NCBI RefSeq assembly: GCF_937616625.2
Contig: NC_065571.1
Location: forward strand, 1,490,501 to 1,554,500
From: Mercurialis annua
Taxonomy: Eukaryota; Streptophyta; Magnoliopsida; Malpighiales; Euphorbiaceae
Direction of reading: 5' to 3'
Length of the DNA stretch: 64,000 bases
Below are positions 1-12,153 of this stretch, piece after piece. Below the pieces are notes generated by a model. It had not been told where the DNA came from. It ran no database searches and worked only from the letters and a program-made list of their open reading frames with translations. Made by a program: the position numbers and the translations under genes. How positions within the stretch are numbered: position 1 is the first letter of the stretch; the number at the start of each line of letters is the position of its first letter.

Positions 1-2987
1 AACAAGGTGCCTGCATTATAGAGAAAAGCTTTCTTTAACAAACATTATGCTAAATCTCATGAAATTTTATCTTGATTTCAATATCCACAGTGATTTCATC
101 TTTGTTTAAAAATCCATTCCTGATCCCAGAGGGAAAAGGAATCAAGGCATTGAAATTCGCTGAAAAGAACAATAGCTCAGACATTGATCAATGATGATGA
201 ATAACATGTACGTTCAGCATCAAGAAAATATAGAATTACATTATAGCCACAAAGACAAAGCTAAATTTTACCCATTGGTTCAGAGATCAAAATATCTGCT
301 TTCTCTGGCAATTCGATTTCCTCGACTTTGCCCTTTATTATCTATTTTTCAGAGACACGGCATCACTGGTAAAATGAGAAGAAACTATGGAACTTACAGG
401 AAATTAAGAACAAAAAGCATGACATATACTTGCCGTAATTCTTTCTCCCAGTGATGGGTTCCCTGCAATTAGTTTACGGGCATATTCTGCCATTTCAGAT
501 GCTTCCACAGCGTAAACATGCTTTGCACCAGCCTAATAAGAGGGGGGAAAGGAGGAATACAGGATCAATCATCAGAAACATACACATAAAAGCACGGGAC
601 ATGATGGCCCATAGCATAAATTTAGTCAGTAAAAGGTCCTGTACCTGAGCAGCAAATAACGACAAAATACCACTACCAGCACCAACATCAACAACAACAC
701 GACCAAAAAAATCTGAGCGATTCTCAATGATTGCAGCATAATAGGTTCCTGAAATAAGCAATGTAGCAACACAGTTATACACACAGTGAACTCATGTTAG
801 ATTCCATTTTAAATTTATTTGTGCAGATATTTTGAGCATGTGCAGTGAACTAGCACAGTTGTAAGGCTTTGAAAAGGTTCTCAAGAAAAAAAATTACAAG
901 AAAGAATGCAACACAAAATCGAAGAGTGAAACACAGTATAGCCAGAAGTTTAACCTGTCCTCACATAATCTTGTAGCATGTTTTGCTGATGCAGAAGTTG
1001 TCCATAATAATGGAAATACATTTTAGCCGATGATGCCTCAATTTTAGTATCAAACTTGCTTTTTGAAGATATGACTGCTCCATTTGAAAAGTTATTTTCT
1101 GAACATGAAACAAAAAGACAATCAAAGAAACCATTAAGGTTGCATTATTATTATTATTTACATGAAATGCATAATCAATTTATTGAAAATGTTCAGCTGC
1201 TAAAACCAAGAATAGAATGAGATAATACATCATTCTCATATTTAGATATGAACTATGACACTTCATTGTCCATTTAACTATACATACTAAGAAAATCGAC
1301 TTGCCAGATTTAATTAAAATGATAAAAAAAATCCTCAAGTATACCACATTAAGATCAAATAAATAGATGTGCATGTAAAGTCTCTATATGTGAATGCATG
1401 CTTTTTGAATAATGTGAAATGTTTAACTGCACCTCTGGCTTCCACTTGCTGATATAAAAAAAATTTAATCTGATGCAAACTTCAAGCTAATGAACGAGAT
1501 GAGAAAAAAAATGGAAGGAGTCGGAGGATGATAAAAAGCTTAACAAATTGAGCAAAAGAAAAAAAAATTGCATGGTATAAGGATATCTCAAGTGTCTTAT
1601 AGATTGCATGACATTTTATATTAAGAAACTAAGACAAAATTTCCAAAGCAGCACCTTGAACAATGACTTCCTTCTTCCATTGGTCAAATGCACAATGGAA
1701 GGTCGTGTTCTCCTCCTCATTTCTAAATTGGAGAGTGATAGCTCTTGAATATGTCTGGTAAAGAGTAATACTGTTAAGACATGAATATCTGGCAACACTA
1801 ATAATTATGCATCTACATTAAGCCCGGAGGACCAAATATAACCCATATTCATAAAGATGTACTTGAATACTTGGTATATTTTAATTTTCTCTCTCTTATC
1901 AAACAAACATTACAATAGACAAAAAGTCCTAAGTACCTTCTCAACCAATGACATAAAATGGAAGTGAAAAGAAAAGAACAGAAAATTTGTGGAAATAATA
2001 TACCAATTACCACTTAGTAAGAGTCAAAAACAAATGAGAAAATGCAAAAAAGAAAACCAATCAACTGAGAATATATTCCATACCTCTTTATTAGTTTCAG
2101 AGCTTAGACCTTCAGAGACACAAATTGATAGCTGAGGTCCTAGCTTGAACAACTGACCATTCACACGGAAAAGATAAAATGCACGAGTCAAGTTAACGGC
2201 AAATAATCACAAAAATCAGTATCTAAATACACATTCCCAAAAATTATTCATCAGCTATAATCTTCAAGAAAGAAACTCAAATTTTTTAGCATTAATATAC
2301 ATAGACCTCATTAGCATCTCAATTACGCTTTCGCTTTAATTCCTAAAGAACACTTATAACAGCAATTTCAAGCAGGAAAACCCAAAAAACTCAAAAACTT
2401 CACGAAGAATCTCAAATTTTTGACATTAATATACAAATCTACCTCATTAGCATCTCAGATTCCGCTTTCGCTTTTTTAATTCCTAAAAAACACTAATAAC
2501 AACAATTTCAAGTAGTAAAACCCCAAAAACATCAAAATCAAAGAAATGACAACAAAATGTAACTTCTGTTTAGTGATTCAAATCATAAACAGGAAGGAAA
2601 CAAAATTCTACATCATAACAATTAATCAAGCACATTTACTTTAAATTACATTAAACATAAACTTGTATCATTAATCAAACTACGTCGTTCATTAGTCACG
2701 TCTAACTCCGTGTAATTACTAATTAAGCAAACAACAATATAAACACAGAATTAAAACTCAAAAACACTAACCTGAGCAACACTGAGATCGACATTAACAG
2801 AATCAACAGAAGCAGAATTAGAATCAGACTCTTTAAAAAACTGAACCTCCAATGCTCCGTTATTATTGACGGCGAATCTACAGATAACCGGAGCTATAGT
2901 AGAGCCAGTAGAGAGCTCAGAAATGGATGCTAAATTAAGCTCCTGTTGTTTATTATTCTGTTTTTGCCCTACTGCTATAACCTCCAT
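1..2987 (-). CDS. PRMT4: CARM1-type protein arginine methyltransferase (5' part, partial)
   Basis: Type I protein arginine methyltransferase that would use S-adenosylmethionine to dimethylate arginines of histone H3 and other nuclear proteins. Exons read on the minus strand: 2987-2772, 2152-2084, 1754-1655, 1098-955, 748-645, 532-434, 341-272 and 10-1 (continuing outside). Phases join without a break and give about 270 residues. Residues 1-130 are the plant PRMT4 N-terminal region, with [14 protein letters not shown] sequence (here [15 protein letters not shown]). Then come [20 protein letters not shown], the SAM motif VVDVGAGSG near residues 195-203, motif [14 protein letters not shown], and the double-E loop start [10 protein letters not shown]. 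The start at 2987 gives MEVIAVGQ, matching the family N terminus. The sixth intron uses a GC donor (434|433). The C-terminal beta barrel lies beyond the left edge. Family identification is firm; assignment to a particular Arabidopsis paralogue is not attempted. Confidence 0.93.
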
Positions 2988-5699
2988 TGTTATACCTACA
3001 GCTTCTCCGTAAGTTCAAAAATCTTAATAAAATTATTGTGTACAGTGTGATGAATCAAAGACGAAGCAAAATTAGGGTTTTACAAAAAGCGCGCTACAAT
3101 AAATGTCATATAAAGAGTTGGGTTGTGGCCGCCAAAGAGAAAAGAAAGCTCAGTGATATTTTAACTTAAAGTTAAACATTTTCTGCTAATTTTTGTATTT
3201 TTTTTTTCCAATAATATGGGCGCTTGATGTGGGATGTGGGATGACGTGTCAGGATCTTAAGGGTAAGATGGAGAGTTAAAAATAAAAGGCTGATTTTTTT
3301 AAGAAATTAAAAATAGAAGGCTGATTGGATTATGGAACCAAAAGCGAAAATTGGAACGGAAATGAGAAATGAGTATGTATATGCAAATAGGAAGATCTAA
3401 TGGTTTTTGATGTTTTTTTTATGTCTTTTGATGTTCGATTATGTTGATGTTTTTTCGGAGTTGATCGAGATTTTTATTGTTATGGACAATCAATTATTTC
3501 GATTCTTAATGACGGCTTTATGAAGTGTTATTGCTTCTTCAAGATTTTCGTGATGGTTTCAACTTGTTTTATAGCAGTTTTATGTTGGTTTCAGCAATTA
3601 TTATGATATTTCGAGTTTTTAGCTGCAAATTTTTTTCGAAAAACTAAATCCGTATTTAAATTCAATACAATAATTTATTTCACCTTTTTATAGATTTGTA
3701 AAACAAATCTGCGACTAATTTATTTTAATTCTTACTCGGCAGTTGCTTTTGTTCCGAATCACTACAAAGACCCCTGTATTGTTTTCCGAAAGAAAAAATG
3801 CAAATAGGAAGAGGTCTTTTGTATTTTTCAATATACCAATCATTAATTTTAAAACTTGTTATTCATAAAGTCTTAAATAATTTTAAAAAGTAATTTTTTA
3901 CTATATTTTGTTTAATTCCAACTAATATTCTCAATTTTAAAAAACAATTTTTTTTTTACCAAATGTAATATATTGAAGTTGTTAAGTGTTTTTTTTGGGG
4001 ACCAATTAAAATTCAAATGAATCATCAAAAACTTAAATTTAAATTTAAATTCATCATTACCTGCATTCAAATAGCAATTCCTATTATTTTGATATAAATA
4101 AATAATTATATAATTAAAAATAAAGAGCTGGTCAATCTGATAAACCCTGGCAATGGATTGATGAGCATTCAAGAGCCGATCTTCAACAGAAGAACAGGAT
4201 AAATGGAAATTAAGACCCAACAACGACAACTAATTATAGAAAGGTTATCATGGCCACATCCTAACAGACCCCTTTTTTGTTGCTAATCCATCCCTATATT
4301 ATTCTATAATTCAACAAATTCCCAAATGAAGACCAAAATAAGTAATGCACTCTTAACAACTTCAGTGCTATTCATCAAAACAAAAAAAACTTCAGTGCTT
4401 AAACTCTTAACAACCTCATCAACGCACTTATGTAGGAACTTCAGTTCAGATAGACAAAAAATAGAGCATATTATTAATTTAGCAGTCATGTATTCAACAA
4501 TAAGATCCTATAAAACTCTACCATTTTGAAACAACTAATATGAATGCACCAGTTTCAGGTTTCAACTTCCATCACGTTCTCTACGCACTTTGCACCACGA
4601 GTAACGCATCGAAACCACCATTAAAACTTAACCTAAGAACTCAATAGAAAACAAGTATTGCACCTTAACTTATCTAAAATTTACTGACTACAATTATGCC
4701 AAATCCTCAAAATCTAAAGCAAATGTTACACCTGATAAGAATTCAAGTTTGGTGTTGCATATTGAGAACCTGCTACCAAGAGTACTCAGAGAATCACAAT
4801 CTGAACCAGAGAGGTCTATAGTCTAAGTAAACTATGGAACTATAATGCATGGAAATTGAAAATGCTGAAACGTGAAACGCCATTTTTTATAAGAAAAAAA
4901 TTATAAACATAAAGTTTGGGAGTTTCATAAGCATTTCCAGAAACAGAAATAAAATGCCAAAAAATAGGACTCGGCAAGTTTACATGCAACATAAACTATA
5001 TCAGCAGACAAGAAATTCCCCTATATTACAATCTACACATGTTCAACTGATGGCACATAGTCCTCGTCCAACTGCTATGATGGTAAACATGTGAGCTCAT
5101 CTCGGCAGGCAACATTTGATAAAGAGCCAAAAACAATTACGCTCAAGTTTCAGCTGTTTATAATGAATTGCCGTTTACCCCTACTAATATGACATAGAAA
5201 AATCGTTCTAACATTCTGCAAAATATCAACCTATGAAAGCACGGACAGCAACAAACTAATTTCCAACTCCCAGTTCACCATTATGTGGAGAAAAATCTTA
5301 CCGGCGAATAACCAAATAAGATTGATGTTTGGTGGATCTAATAGTTGTTCCAAAGGTCAAGTGAAGTCACAACAAGCTACCTCACACCACCAGACATATG
5401 GTACGGCAGATTTCACCCAAGATCAGAACACGAGTTTCTCACACAACCCCTTAGTTACACAAAAATAAGGAGAAAAACAGTAATGTCGCAAGATTTTTTT
5501 TATCTTTGAAGAATCAATATAATTTAAACACTAACAATACAAAAGTTATTGGAAAAGTAAAAAAAGGATGGTACAATATTCAAGCTACAAAGAAGCAATA
5601 AATAACAATTACATGCGCTGCAACTTTAAATAAGCAACCAACAAAAGTGAGTAGTGCATTACAGTATCAAAAGCCTTCAAGAAGATACCTTTTTAGCTT
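2988..5699. other. Intergenic: PRMT4 promoter side and 3' flank of the xylosyltransferase gene
   Basis: AT-rich sequence between the divergent end of PRMT4 and the 3' end of the next minus-strand gene. The first 150 bases are the probable PRMT4 5' UTR and promoter. There is a short ATTTAAATTTAAAT-type run near 4037-4052. I see no convincing gene, RNA or transposon end here; the short open frames have no family resemblance. Confidence 0.5.
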
Positions 5700-7073
5700 T
5701 CATGAAGAAGCTGGTAACTTGACAGCTTTAAAAGCAGGGTGAAGCAACCCAAGCTCATCTTTTACTTCAAGTGGATTGCTAGTCTCATTCCTTACTCTTT
5801 TAACTCTACGACTAGCAAGTGATTTATGAGTAAAACCATACATCTGCAAAATCTGATTATCACCGAAATTAAAAGCGCGATCCATCTGCTTCAAGCACCT
5901 TTCAACAGGATAATCACCAAATTTCCCGCAAGGCTTACAACCCACAAAGTGAGTAACAAGCGGCCAACGATGATCACCAAAACCCGGATGATAATTCTCA
6001 ATCATTTCTTCATACTTATCAACTAAAATCCCCCAATAACCATGCAAATAATAAGCATTCTCAAGATAAACCTTCTCACCCCATTTCTCTCTCTGAGTAG
6101 CCAATAAATAAACCATAGCAGACTGATCATCCGCTTCGAAAACCGGCCTATCTTTAAGCTCTCGAGTAAGAACTTTCCCAGCTTCTTCTCTAACCTTCCC
6201 TTTAGGTCCCATGGGAGCCCAAGCATCCAAAATATCCAATGCCCATTGAGAATTTCTCAACAGAAAACTACCAGTATTCAACCCAATCCAATTCTTCTGA
6301 TCATAAATCATTTCATTCCATCCATGCATAACAAAATTTGAATCCTTATACCTTTCCCACGGCACTTCGAACGCCATATCAGTAAACATAGCATCACTAT
6401 CCATCCACCATAGGAACTCAATTTCCGGATGAGATAACAATAGCTTCCGAATCAACGGCAATTTCGCCCAAAAACCGGCCATTTCCGCGTCGAGCAATGC
6501 GAAATTATAAAAGATCTCAATCCCATGTAATCTACAATAATCAATTTTATTCTTAATTGATTTCAACAAGTAATGATCTCCGACCGGATTCTCACACGGT
6601 TTCGGTGAAGATCCGGTAACTAATAAAACTCTAGGTTTATTCGGCCCAATAAAATTGGGGAAATTAGGGTTTTTCTTTAGCCACTCACCTCTCTGCTCAT
6701 CCCAATCGGATATTTTCGGCCCGAGACTATACGGTTTATTCGGATCCGGCTTCTCGTCTTCTCCTTCATCAACTAAGATCGTCTTAATGTCAAACGCAGC
6801 GTAATTATTCGTCTCTTTGTTATCGTTATCGCTGCTTTGAGTTGACTCAGTAGCTTCGACGAGAACACGGTGCGGCTCCCCGTGTTTCCGAGCAGCGTAG
6901 AATCGTTCACGGAGGTCATTCAGGTCTTGCTCTGGCGTACCGAATTTTCCGGCGCCGATTGTGCCACGTAGGACAATGACGGTCATGAAGAGACAGAAGA
7001 TGGTGACCTTGGCATGACGAATCGCTCTTTGAATTCGGAGGACTCGTTGAGTTCCGATGCACCGAGTCAGCAT
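5700..7073 (-). CDS. XXT2: Xyloglucan 6-xylosyltransferase, GT34 family
   Basis: Golgi type II membrane glycosyltransferase that adds alpha-1,6-xylose from UDP-xylose to the beta-1,4-glucan backbone of xyloglucan, a primary cell-wall polymer. The gene is a single uninterrupted 457-codon frame, the usual length of XXT1/XXT2. Residues 1-21 are a basic cytosolic tail, about 22-40 a single membrane anchor (VTIFCLFMTVIVL), then a stem with GAGKFGTPEQDL. The catalytic domain begins near residue 145 (NKPRVLLVTGS). The metal and nucleotide-sugar binding DXD-type motif is WWMDSDAMF, with DSD at 225-227. QKNWIGLNTGSFLLRN and FEADDQSAMVYLL are hallmark GT34 segments, and the C-terminal half contains HFVGCKPCGKFGDYPVERCL. 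Start chosen because MLTRCIG matches the conserved MIERCLG-like beginning. XXT1 and XXT2 are close paralogues, so the exact symbol is a best guess. Confidence 0.95.
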   Translation of the reverse strand: MLTRCIGTQRVLRIQRAIRHAKVTIFCLFMTVIVLRGTIGAGKFGTPEQDLNDLRERFYAARKHGEPHRVLVEATESTQSSDNDNKETNNYAAFDIKTILVDEGEDEKPDPNKPYSLGPKISDWDEQRGEWLKKNPNFPNFIGPNKPRVLLVTGSSPKPCENPVGDHYLLKSIKNKIDYCRLHGIEIFYNFALLDAEMAGFWAKLPLIRKLLLSHPEIEFLWWMDSDAMFTDMAFEVPWERYKDSNFVMHGWNEMIYDQKNWIGLNTGSFLLRNSQWALDILDAWAPMGPKGKVREEAGKVLTRELKDRPVFEADDQSAMVYLLATQREKWGEKVYLENAYYLHGYWGILVDKYEEMIENYHPGFGDHRWPLVTHFVGCKPCGKFGDYPVERCLKQMDRAFNFGDNQILQMYGFTHKSLASRRVKRVRNETSNPLEVKDELGLLHPAFKAVKLPASS

Positions 7074-8629
7074 CTTTCCTCCGACGAATCGAATCTTAGA
7101 TTCTCCTGACCCTGTTAAATGTAATTTACTGGGTTTGAGTAATGGCTGGAATGAATAATTAGTGAGGTTGAGGGTGTGGAGTGTAAATAAGTCGAAATTG
7201 AGGGACTATTTATGAAGATGGGTAGTCGGTGGACATGGAAATGGACAGGAAGAGATCCGGGAGGATTGTAAAAGATGAAAAGGGTATAAACTGTATAATA
7301 AACCACACAGCTGATTATATTCAGTTTGTTAGTAAAATTTGTTTAACTACGTTAATATTTTAAATGAAAAAATAATTTTATAGAAAGTGTATATAAATTG
7401 AAACAAAAAAAATTACAAATTGATAAAAATTAAAATAAAAAGGAGTATTTAATATATTTTTTAAAATGATTTAAAAAAACTGAAAAAATGTATCCAACTT
7501 TATCAATGTTTTATGTTGTTATAATTTCTTATTTTATGACTATTATTATTTAAATATTACTTAATTTTTTTAAATAAATAGATATGCGCAAAATAATTAA
7601 AATAAGTGTATTATATGTTATGTGCGTTGGATGCAAGTATATGATAAGCAGAGTTATAAATGGATCGATGATAGTAACAAAAATTAATTAATTTTAATAC
7701 TAATAAATTATAATTCAAATAATATAAAAGCTAGACAACATTCTTCCTTTCTAACTATTATATATAAACAAAAGTAATTTACATATTAATGGATTGTTAT
7801 ATGCAAATTTAAAACAACATTTAAAATTAACTTTAAATATATTTTTATAATTATATAAAAAACGTAATTACTTTTGAAAACAAGAGAATATTATTTTATA
7901 ATAAAATAGAGAGATATGACATGATGGTAACTTCACAAACTTATTTTTAGATGGGTGTTGTATTATTCAGTAATAGAATAATTCAAAGTAAGCACGTTGA
8001 AAGAGGTGGCAGGTGAAGTGGAGAGATCTAAGGTGGACGTCATCAGTTAAATCTTCACCGGCTATTTGTTTGTTTGTTTGGAATTGTATGTCTTATTCAT
8101 ATCTACAGTTGCACTTAGTTTCTACAATCTATCTTCTATGTGCAACTCTTTTTTATGTTATGTTTACTTCGTAATGATTCAAACTTTTGTTAAAATTCAA
8201 TTAAGCAATTATTAATATGGTAATGAAAACGAAGAATCTATAAATTTCCTCTATTTTTAAATTCATTTACTAAATTGCATGTAAAGTTTGGAACATTTTT
8301 TTTATCATTTATATTTTTTATTTTTTAAAATATTTACCAAAATTCGAAAAATGGTGATCTAACATCGAGCGGCAGTGGTCCGGTGCCGGAGTCGCTGGAA
8401 TTTGGCCGACCAGCGGCGATCAACGGCAATATGTTGATGTTTGATAATCGATCAAATATTAATATCTATTATAAATTTGAATCTTAAATAAATTTTACGT
8501 ACAATGGCGGAATCAAGAGTTCAAGTCAGGAGGCCGGTCGAAATTTTTGAGTTTGGCCGTTTAAAGAAATAAAATAAGGGTTAAAACAGTGTAAAATTGA
8601 TAATTATCAGTTGAATGGGCGGTTTTAAC
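7074..8629. other. Intergenic: 5' flank of XXT gene, AT-rich spacer
   Basis: 7074-7300 is the probable 5' UTR and promoter of the xylosyltransferase. From 7310 to 8340 the sequence is very AT-rich without recognisable genes. 8350-8430 is a short GC-richer island (ggtccggtgccggag) with no coding support. Nothing else supported. Confidence 0.45.
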
Positions 8630-8755
8630 AGCCGCTACAAGAAAAAACCACCTCTATCACTTATAGGGGTCTTTTTTAGGGGCGTTTATAACCGCCTCTA
8701 GATGAAAAAAAATGTTTTTTTTTATTTTTTCCGGCGAGGAGGGTCGGACGACCCT
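8630..8755. mobile_element. Possible relic of a CACTA-type transposon end
   Basis: The string CGCTACAAGAAAAAAC near 8632-8647 resembles the CACTACAAGAAAA terminus of plant CACTA elements. It is followed by subterminal motifs of the GGGGCGTTTATAACCGCC kind, repeated in both directions around 8615-8700. No second end, target duplication or transposase is visible, so this is only a resemblance. Confidence 0.25.
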
Positions 8756-8763
8756 CCTTGACC

Positions 8764-9333
8764 TAGACTTAGCAATTCGTGTCTGCGGGTCATAAACGGG
8801 TCAGACCCGTTTAGACACGGACACGATTAGCCTAAACACGAACAAGACACGATTATTAATTGAGTTTAATATGCAGAACCCAAACACGACACGATTATTA
8901 CGCGGGTTACACGACACGACCCGTATAAACACGTTTTATCTAATAGTGTTAACGAATCAACCCGTTTAAAGCGACACGTTTAAACCCATTTAATTATTTA
9001 AATACTTTTTAAATTTAATTAATATAATACTGAAAGAATTACTACTATATTTTGAGATAAATACTATTATAATTATATATAATATAAAAAAATTAATAAA
9101 AATTAAGAATTTAATAACATTTAAATTATAAAAACAAATATTTTTTAACTAAAACTAGTTAACCGTGCTTAAACGGGTTAGGCGTGTATAATCCATTTAT
9201 ACACGAAATTAATCGTGTCATAAACGGGTTGACCCGTTTATGATCCAAACCCATTTACATCAAACCCAAACCCGTTTAACTTCGTGTCGTGTCGTATCAT
9301 TTAATCGTGTCGTGTCTAAAATTGTCAGGTCTA
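8764..9333. mobile_element. hAT-type MITE, 570 bp, with 8-bp target duplication
   Basis: Imperfect terminal inverted repeats begin TAGACTTAGCAATT on the left and, read from the right, TAGACCTGACAATT. The element is flanked by the exact 8-bp direct repeat CCTTGACC at 8756-8763 and 9334-9341. The subterminal regions are dense in ACGGGTT, GACACG and CCCGTTTA motifs on both sides of an AT-rich centre. Eight-base duplications and TAG-type ends are typical of the hAT superfamily. There is no transposase, so it is non-autonomous. Confidence 0.85.
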
Positions 9334-9341
9334 CCTTGACC

Positions 9342-10198
9342 CCCTTGGATTCGCCTCTGTTTACATGGATATTATCACTTGAATACAATAATATAAAATT
9401 CACCGTTGGACTCCAACATCTGGACTCTGGTATTATTTTTTTATGAATTTTTAAAGTGCAGTGTTTTTGTAAATATTTTCTATTACTACTTTTTAAATTA
9501 AATTGTTTTTTCATTATTTTTATAATTATTTTTTAAAAAATTGGATATGTTTGTAAGAATCTCAATTATAATATCAAAATTATCTTTTATGAAAAATAAA
9601 TTGTAATTATGGAATTTTAATTTTTAAAATATATACATAAATTAGCAAAAGTAGGATTAGATAATCATAAATTTCTCCTTCTTGTTCACAATATTTGCCA
9701 TTTTAAAAGAAAAACAAATTAACTCATAATACTTGCCCCTTTAAATCCGTGAAAGCATTTATTATCATTTTTAAAATTTTATCAATCAATAAATAATTTA
9801 ATGAGACTAAAATGACTAGCTAAATATAAAAACAATAATTGATATGGACAGTTCTATAAAAATGTCCATAAAATAAAATATGTTTATTATAATTTTAATT
9901 TATGTGATATTTTACTAGTTTAAACATGAGTAATTACTATTTTCGTCTTAGATTATTCAAGATTAATTTCAACTTGATTATCATTATTCTCAAAATATTT
10001 ATATCAGACCGATGGTAATCCAACTTTAAATTTTGATGACTAAAATGAGGATTAGATTCTCATTATAGAAGAGCAATTTGAAGTGAGGGCCAGATCATGT
10101 GGTGCTGCCGCCCTATGCTCTCATGCAAATTGCCTAAATGCATCATTTATTAATTTTTCTAATCAAAGATCGTGGGGGTTTTTCTCATCAAATGCTAA
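9342..10198. other. Intergenic AT-rich spacer
   Basis: No gene, RNA or repeat with defined ends is visible between the hAT MITE and the next snap-back element. Confidence 0.45.
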
Positions 10199-10206
10199 TT
10201 TAATTA

Positions 10207-10806
10207 GTGGACAACTATTTACCGCCCCAAATTACTACCACCGCCCAACTTTTAACTGAAATGCCCCTAACATAATTTCAATTCAAAAACAAAAAAACAA
10301 AAGTACTCTCAACTCAAAAATCTCTCAAAGTCAACCTAAAATCCCGAAGATAACTGGAGCCGATTTATGTCGGAATCGACGAGAGATAAAAGACGGGGAC
10401 CTCCGGTAATTAATTCCTTTTTGTTTTTAACTGTTTTAATAAAAACGAATCTTTTTTATTTTTTTTAAGGGCCATCGCCGCCTGTGCACCATCGCCACGA
10501 TGACGATGGTGCACAGGGCCATCGCCATCGCCGGGCGATGGCCCTTAAAAAATAAAAAAAAAAATATTTTTTATTAAAACACTTAAAAACGAAACAAAAT
10601 TAATTACCGGAGGTCTTCATTTTTTATCTGTCGTCGATTCCGACATAAATCGGCTCCGGTTATCGTCGGATTTTAGGTTGAGTTTGAGAGATTTTTGAGT
10701 TGAGAGGATTTTTGTTTTTTTGTTTTTGAATTGAAATTATGTTAGGGGCATTTCAGTCAAAAGTTGGACGATGGGTGGTAATTTGGGGCGGGGAATAATA
10801 AACCCC
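10207..10806. mobile_element. Snap-back MITE, 600 bp, almost entirely inverted repeat
   Basis: The two halves are near-perfect reverse complements (about 280 bases each), for example CAACTTTTAACTGAAATGCC near the left end and its complement near 10748-10770. The duplicate TTTAATTA occurs at 10199-10206 and 10807-10814. The termini read GTGGACAACTATTTACCGCC and, from the right, GGGGTTTATTATTCCCCGCC. The centre (10470-10545) is a GC-rich nested hairpin of GGGCCATCGCC and GATGGTGCAC units. No coding capacity. An 8-bp duplication fits hAT or Mutator-type MITEs; the superfamily is not certain. Confidence 0.85.
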
Positions 10807-10814
10807 TTTAATTA

Positions 10815-11503
10815 CAACCATAAATCGGGAATTCAATTTTTTCTACAAATACTTTTTTTCCCAATTATAAAAAAAAATAGATCAAAATTAAACACGTTGA
10901 GTAATGTATGTGACAATTGTATTTTACAATTATGTAAAGGCTTAGATTTATGCAGGTTTATTACGTTCTTTTTTTTCCTTGTATTGTAACTCGTAATAAT
11001 TTACATGCTATTTTTTCTATCAATATTTTAAAAATTGAATAAAAAACTATGTATAGAAAACTGCCATTTTATAATTCAATTAAACTAGCAAATTTTATCG
11101 AATGAAAGAACTACTATCAAAATTTAAATTTTCAATATTTGATTGCTTTAAAGTCCGATAATATACATTAGAACTAATCAAACTCTAATTTAGTTAAACA
11201 ATTATATTTTAGATTTGACAAATTATAAAGATTTTTGAATTAATCGATTACGTCAACTACTTCAGTTCAGTTTTTGAAACATGGTCATAGAACTTTAAGT
11301 AGAACAACTCGCTGAAAGCTTAAATGTCATGCAACTTAGTATCATTTAGCGAGCTAAATTTTTTATCAGTGCTAACGGTTTTTATTTTTTCGAGTTAGAA
11401 ACACCAAAATTAGTAGAAAAATGAAAGAGAAATTACTAAAGATCCAATTTAAACAATAAATTTCATAATCCAAAACATTATAATCATACTCCATGATCCA
11501 TGG
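10815..11503. other. Intergenic: 3' flank of TSPO gene
   Basis: AT-rich, no coding or repeat structure recognised. The part next to 11504 is the presumed 3' UTR of the minus-strand TSPO gene. Confidence 0.45.
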
Positions 11504-12040
11504 CTAAACAAATTGGGCGTACATGAGGTAAAATGTAAGTAGAGTGAGATAACCCATCCAAACCAAACAAGGCATAACAAATTCTTTAGATTTTGGACTC
11601 ACTTTACCAAATATTGAATAACATGCACAAATTATCCCAAAATTCACCACAGAAAATACAACTCCGAGCCAAGCTTCTCCAAACCTAAGCACAATCGGGT
11701 CCCACACTATACTCAACGAAACCTGAGAAATATACAAAGGCAAAGCATCCGATTCAAAACCGAACCCACCATGGACCCACACGAGCCATCCGGCTAAACT
11801 CATCAGCAGGGTCGAGCCCACCGAGGCTAAATGGATTACGGTCAGAGGAGGGAACCAAAACGGTTTGGGTAGCGATTCATACTTCTTGCTCGAACCGAAT
11901 AAATATATTATAGCCATGGTTAGAGATAAGGGCACCATTGTAATTACCATCAGTGAGCATAAGGAATAGAGTGTGATTTTGCTCTGAATTTTAGGTTTTT
12001 GGGTAGCCATTGTTTTGGTGTTAAAAAAATTGTAACTCAA
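11504..12040 (-). CDS. TSPO: Translocator protein TSPO / tryptophan-rich sensory protein
   Basis: Small five-helix membrane protein of the TspO/MBR family. Plant members bind heme and tetrapyrroles, sit in the secretory pathway, are stress- and ABA-induced, and are removed by autophagy (family knowledge). The single exon encodes 178 residues. After a short basic N terminus (KPKIQSK) come five hydrophobic segments, roughly residues 24-48, 62-86, 97-117, 121-145 and 153-175. Family landmarks seen: LPKPFWFPP at the start of the first loop, GWLVWVHGGF after helix 2, and SIVWDPIVLRFG in the helix 3-4 region. The frame opens at 12040 with MSYNFFNTKTMATQ; the internal ATG 10 codons later (MATQKPK) is an equally likely start and would give 168 residues. 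Intronless, as is usual in plants. Confidence 0.9.
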   Translation of the reverse strand: MSYNFFNTKTMATQKPKIQSKITLYSLCSLMVITMVPLSLTMAIIYLFGSSKKYESLPKPFWFPPLTVIHLASVGSTLLMSLAGWLVWVHGGFGFESDALPLYISQVSLSIVWDPIVLRFGEAWLGVVFSVVNFGIICACYSIFGKVSPKSKEFVMPCLVWMGYLTLLTFYLMYAQFV

Positions 12041-12153
12041 AAAGAGAAACTGTTTGGGATTTTATTTTGAAATGGGTGTTCAATGAGAGAGTTAATTGTG
12101 GTTAATTGCATGGATTTGGTGAGTGAAAACGTATTAATTCAGATTTTCCTTAA

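Noticed and set aside
5826..6226. Open frames opposite to and overlapping the xylosyltransferase
   Set aside because: Shadows of a long, fully conserved coding sequence on the minus strand.
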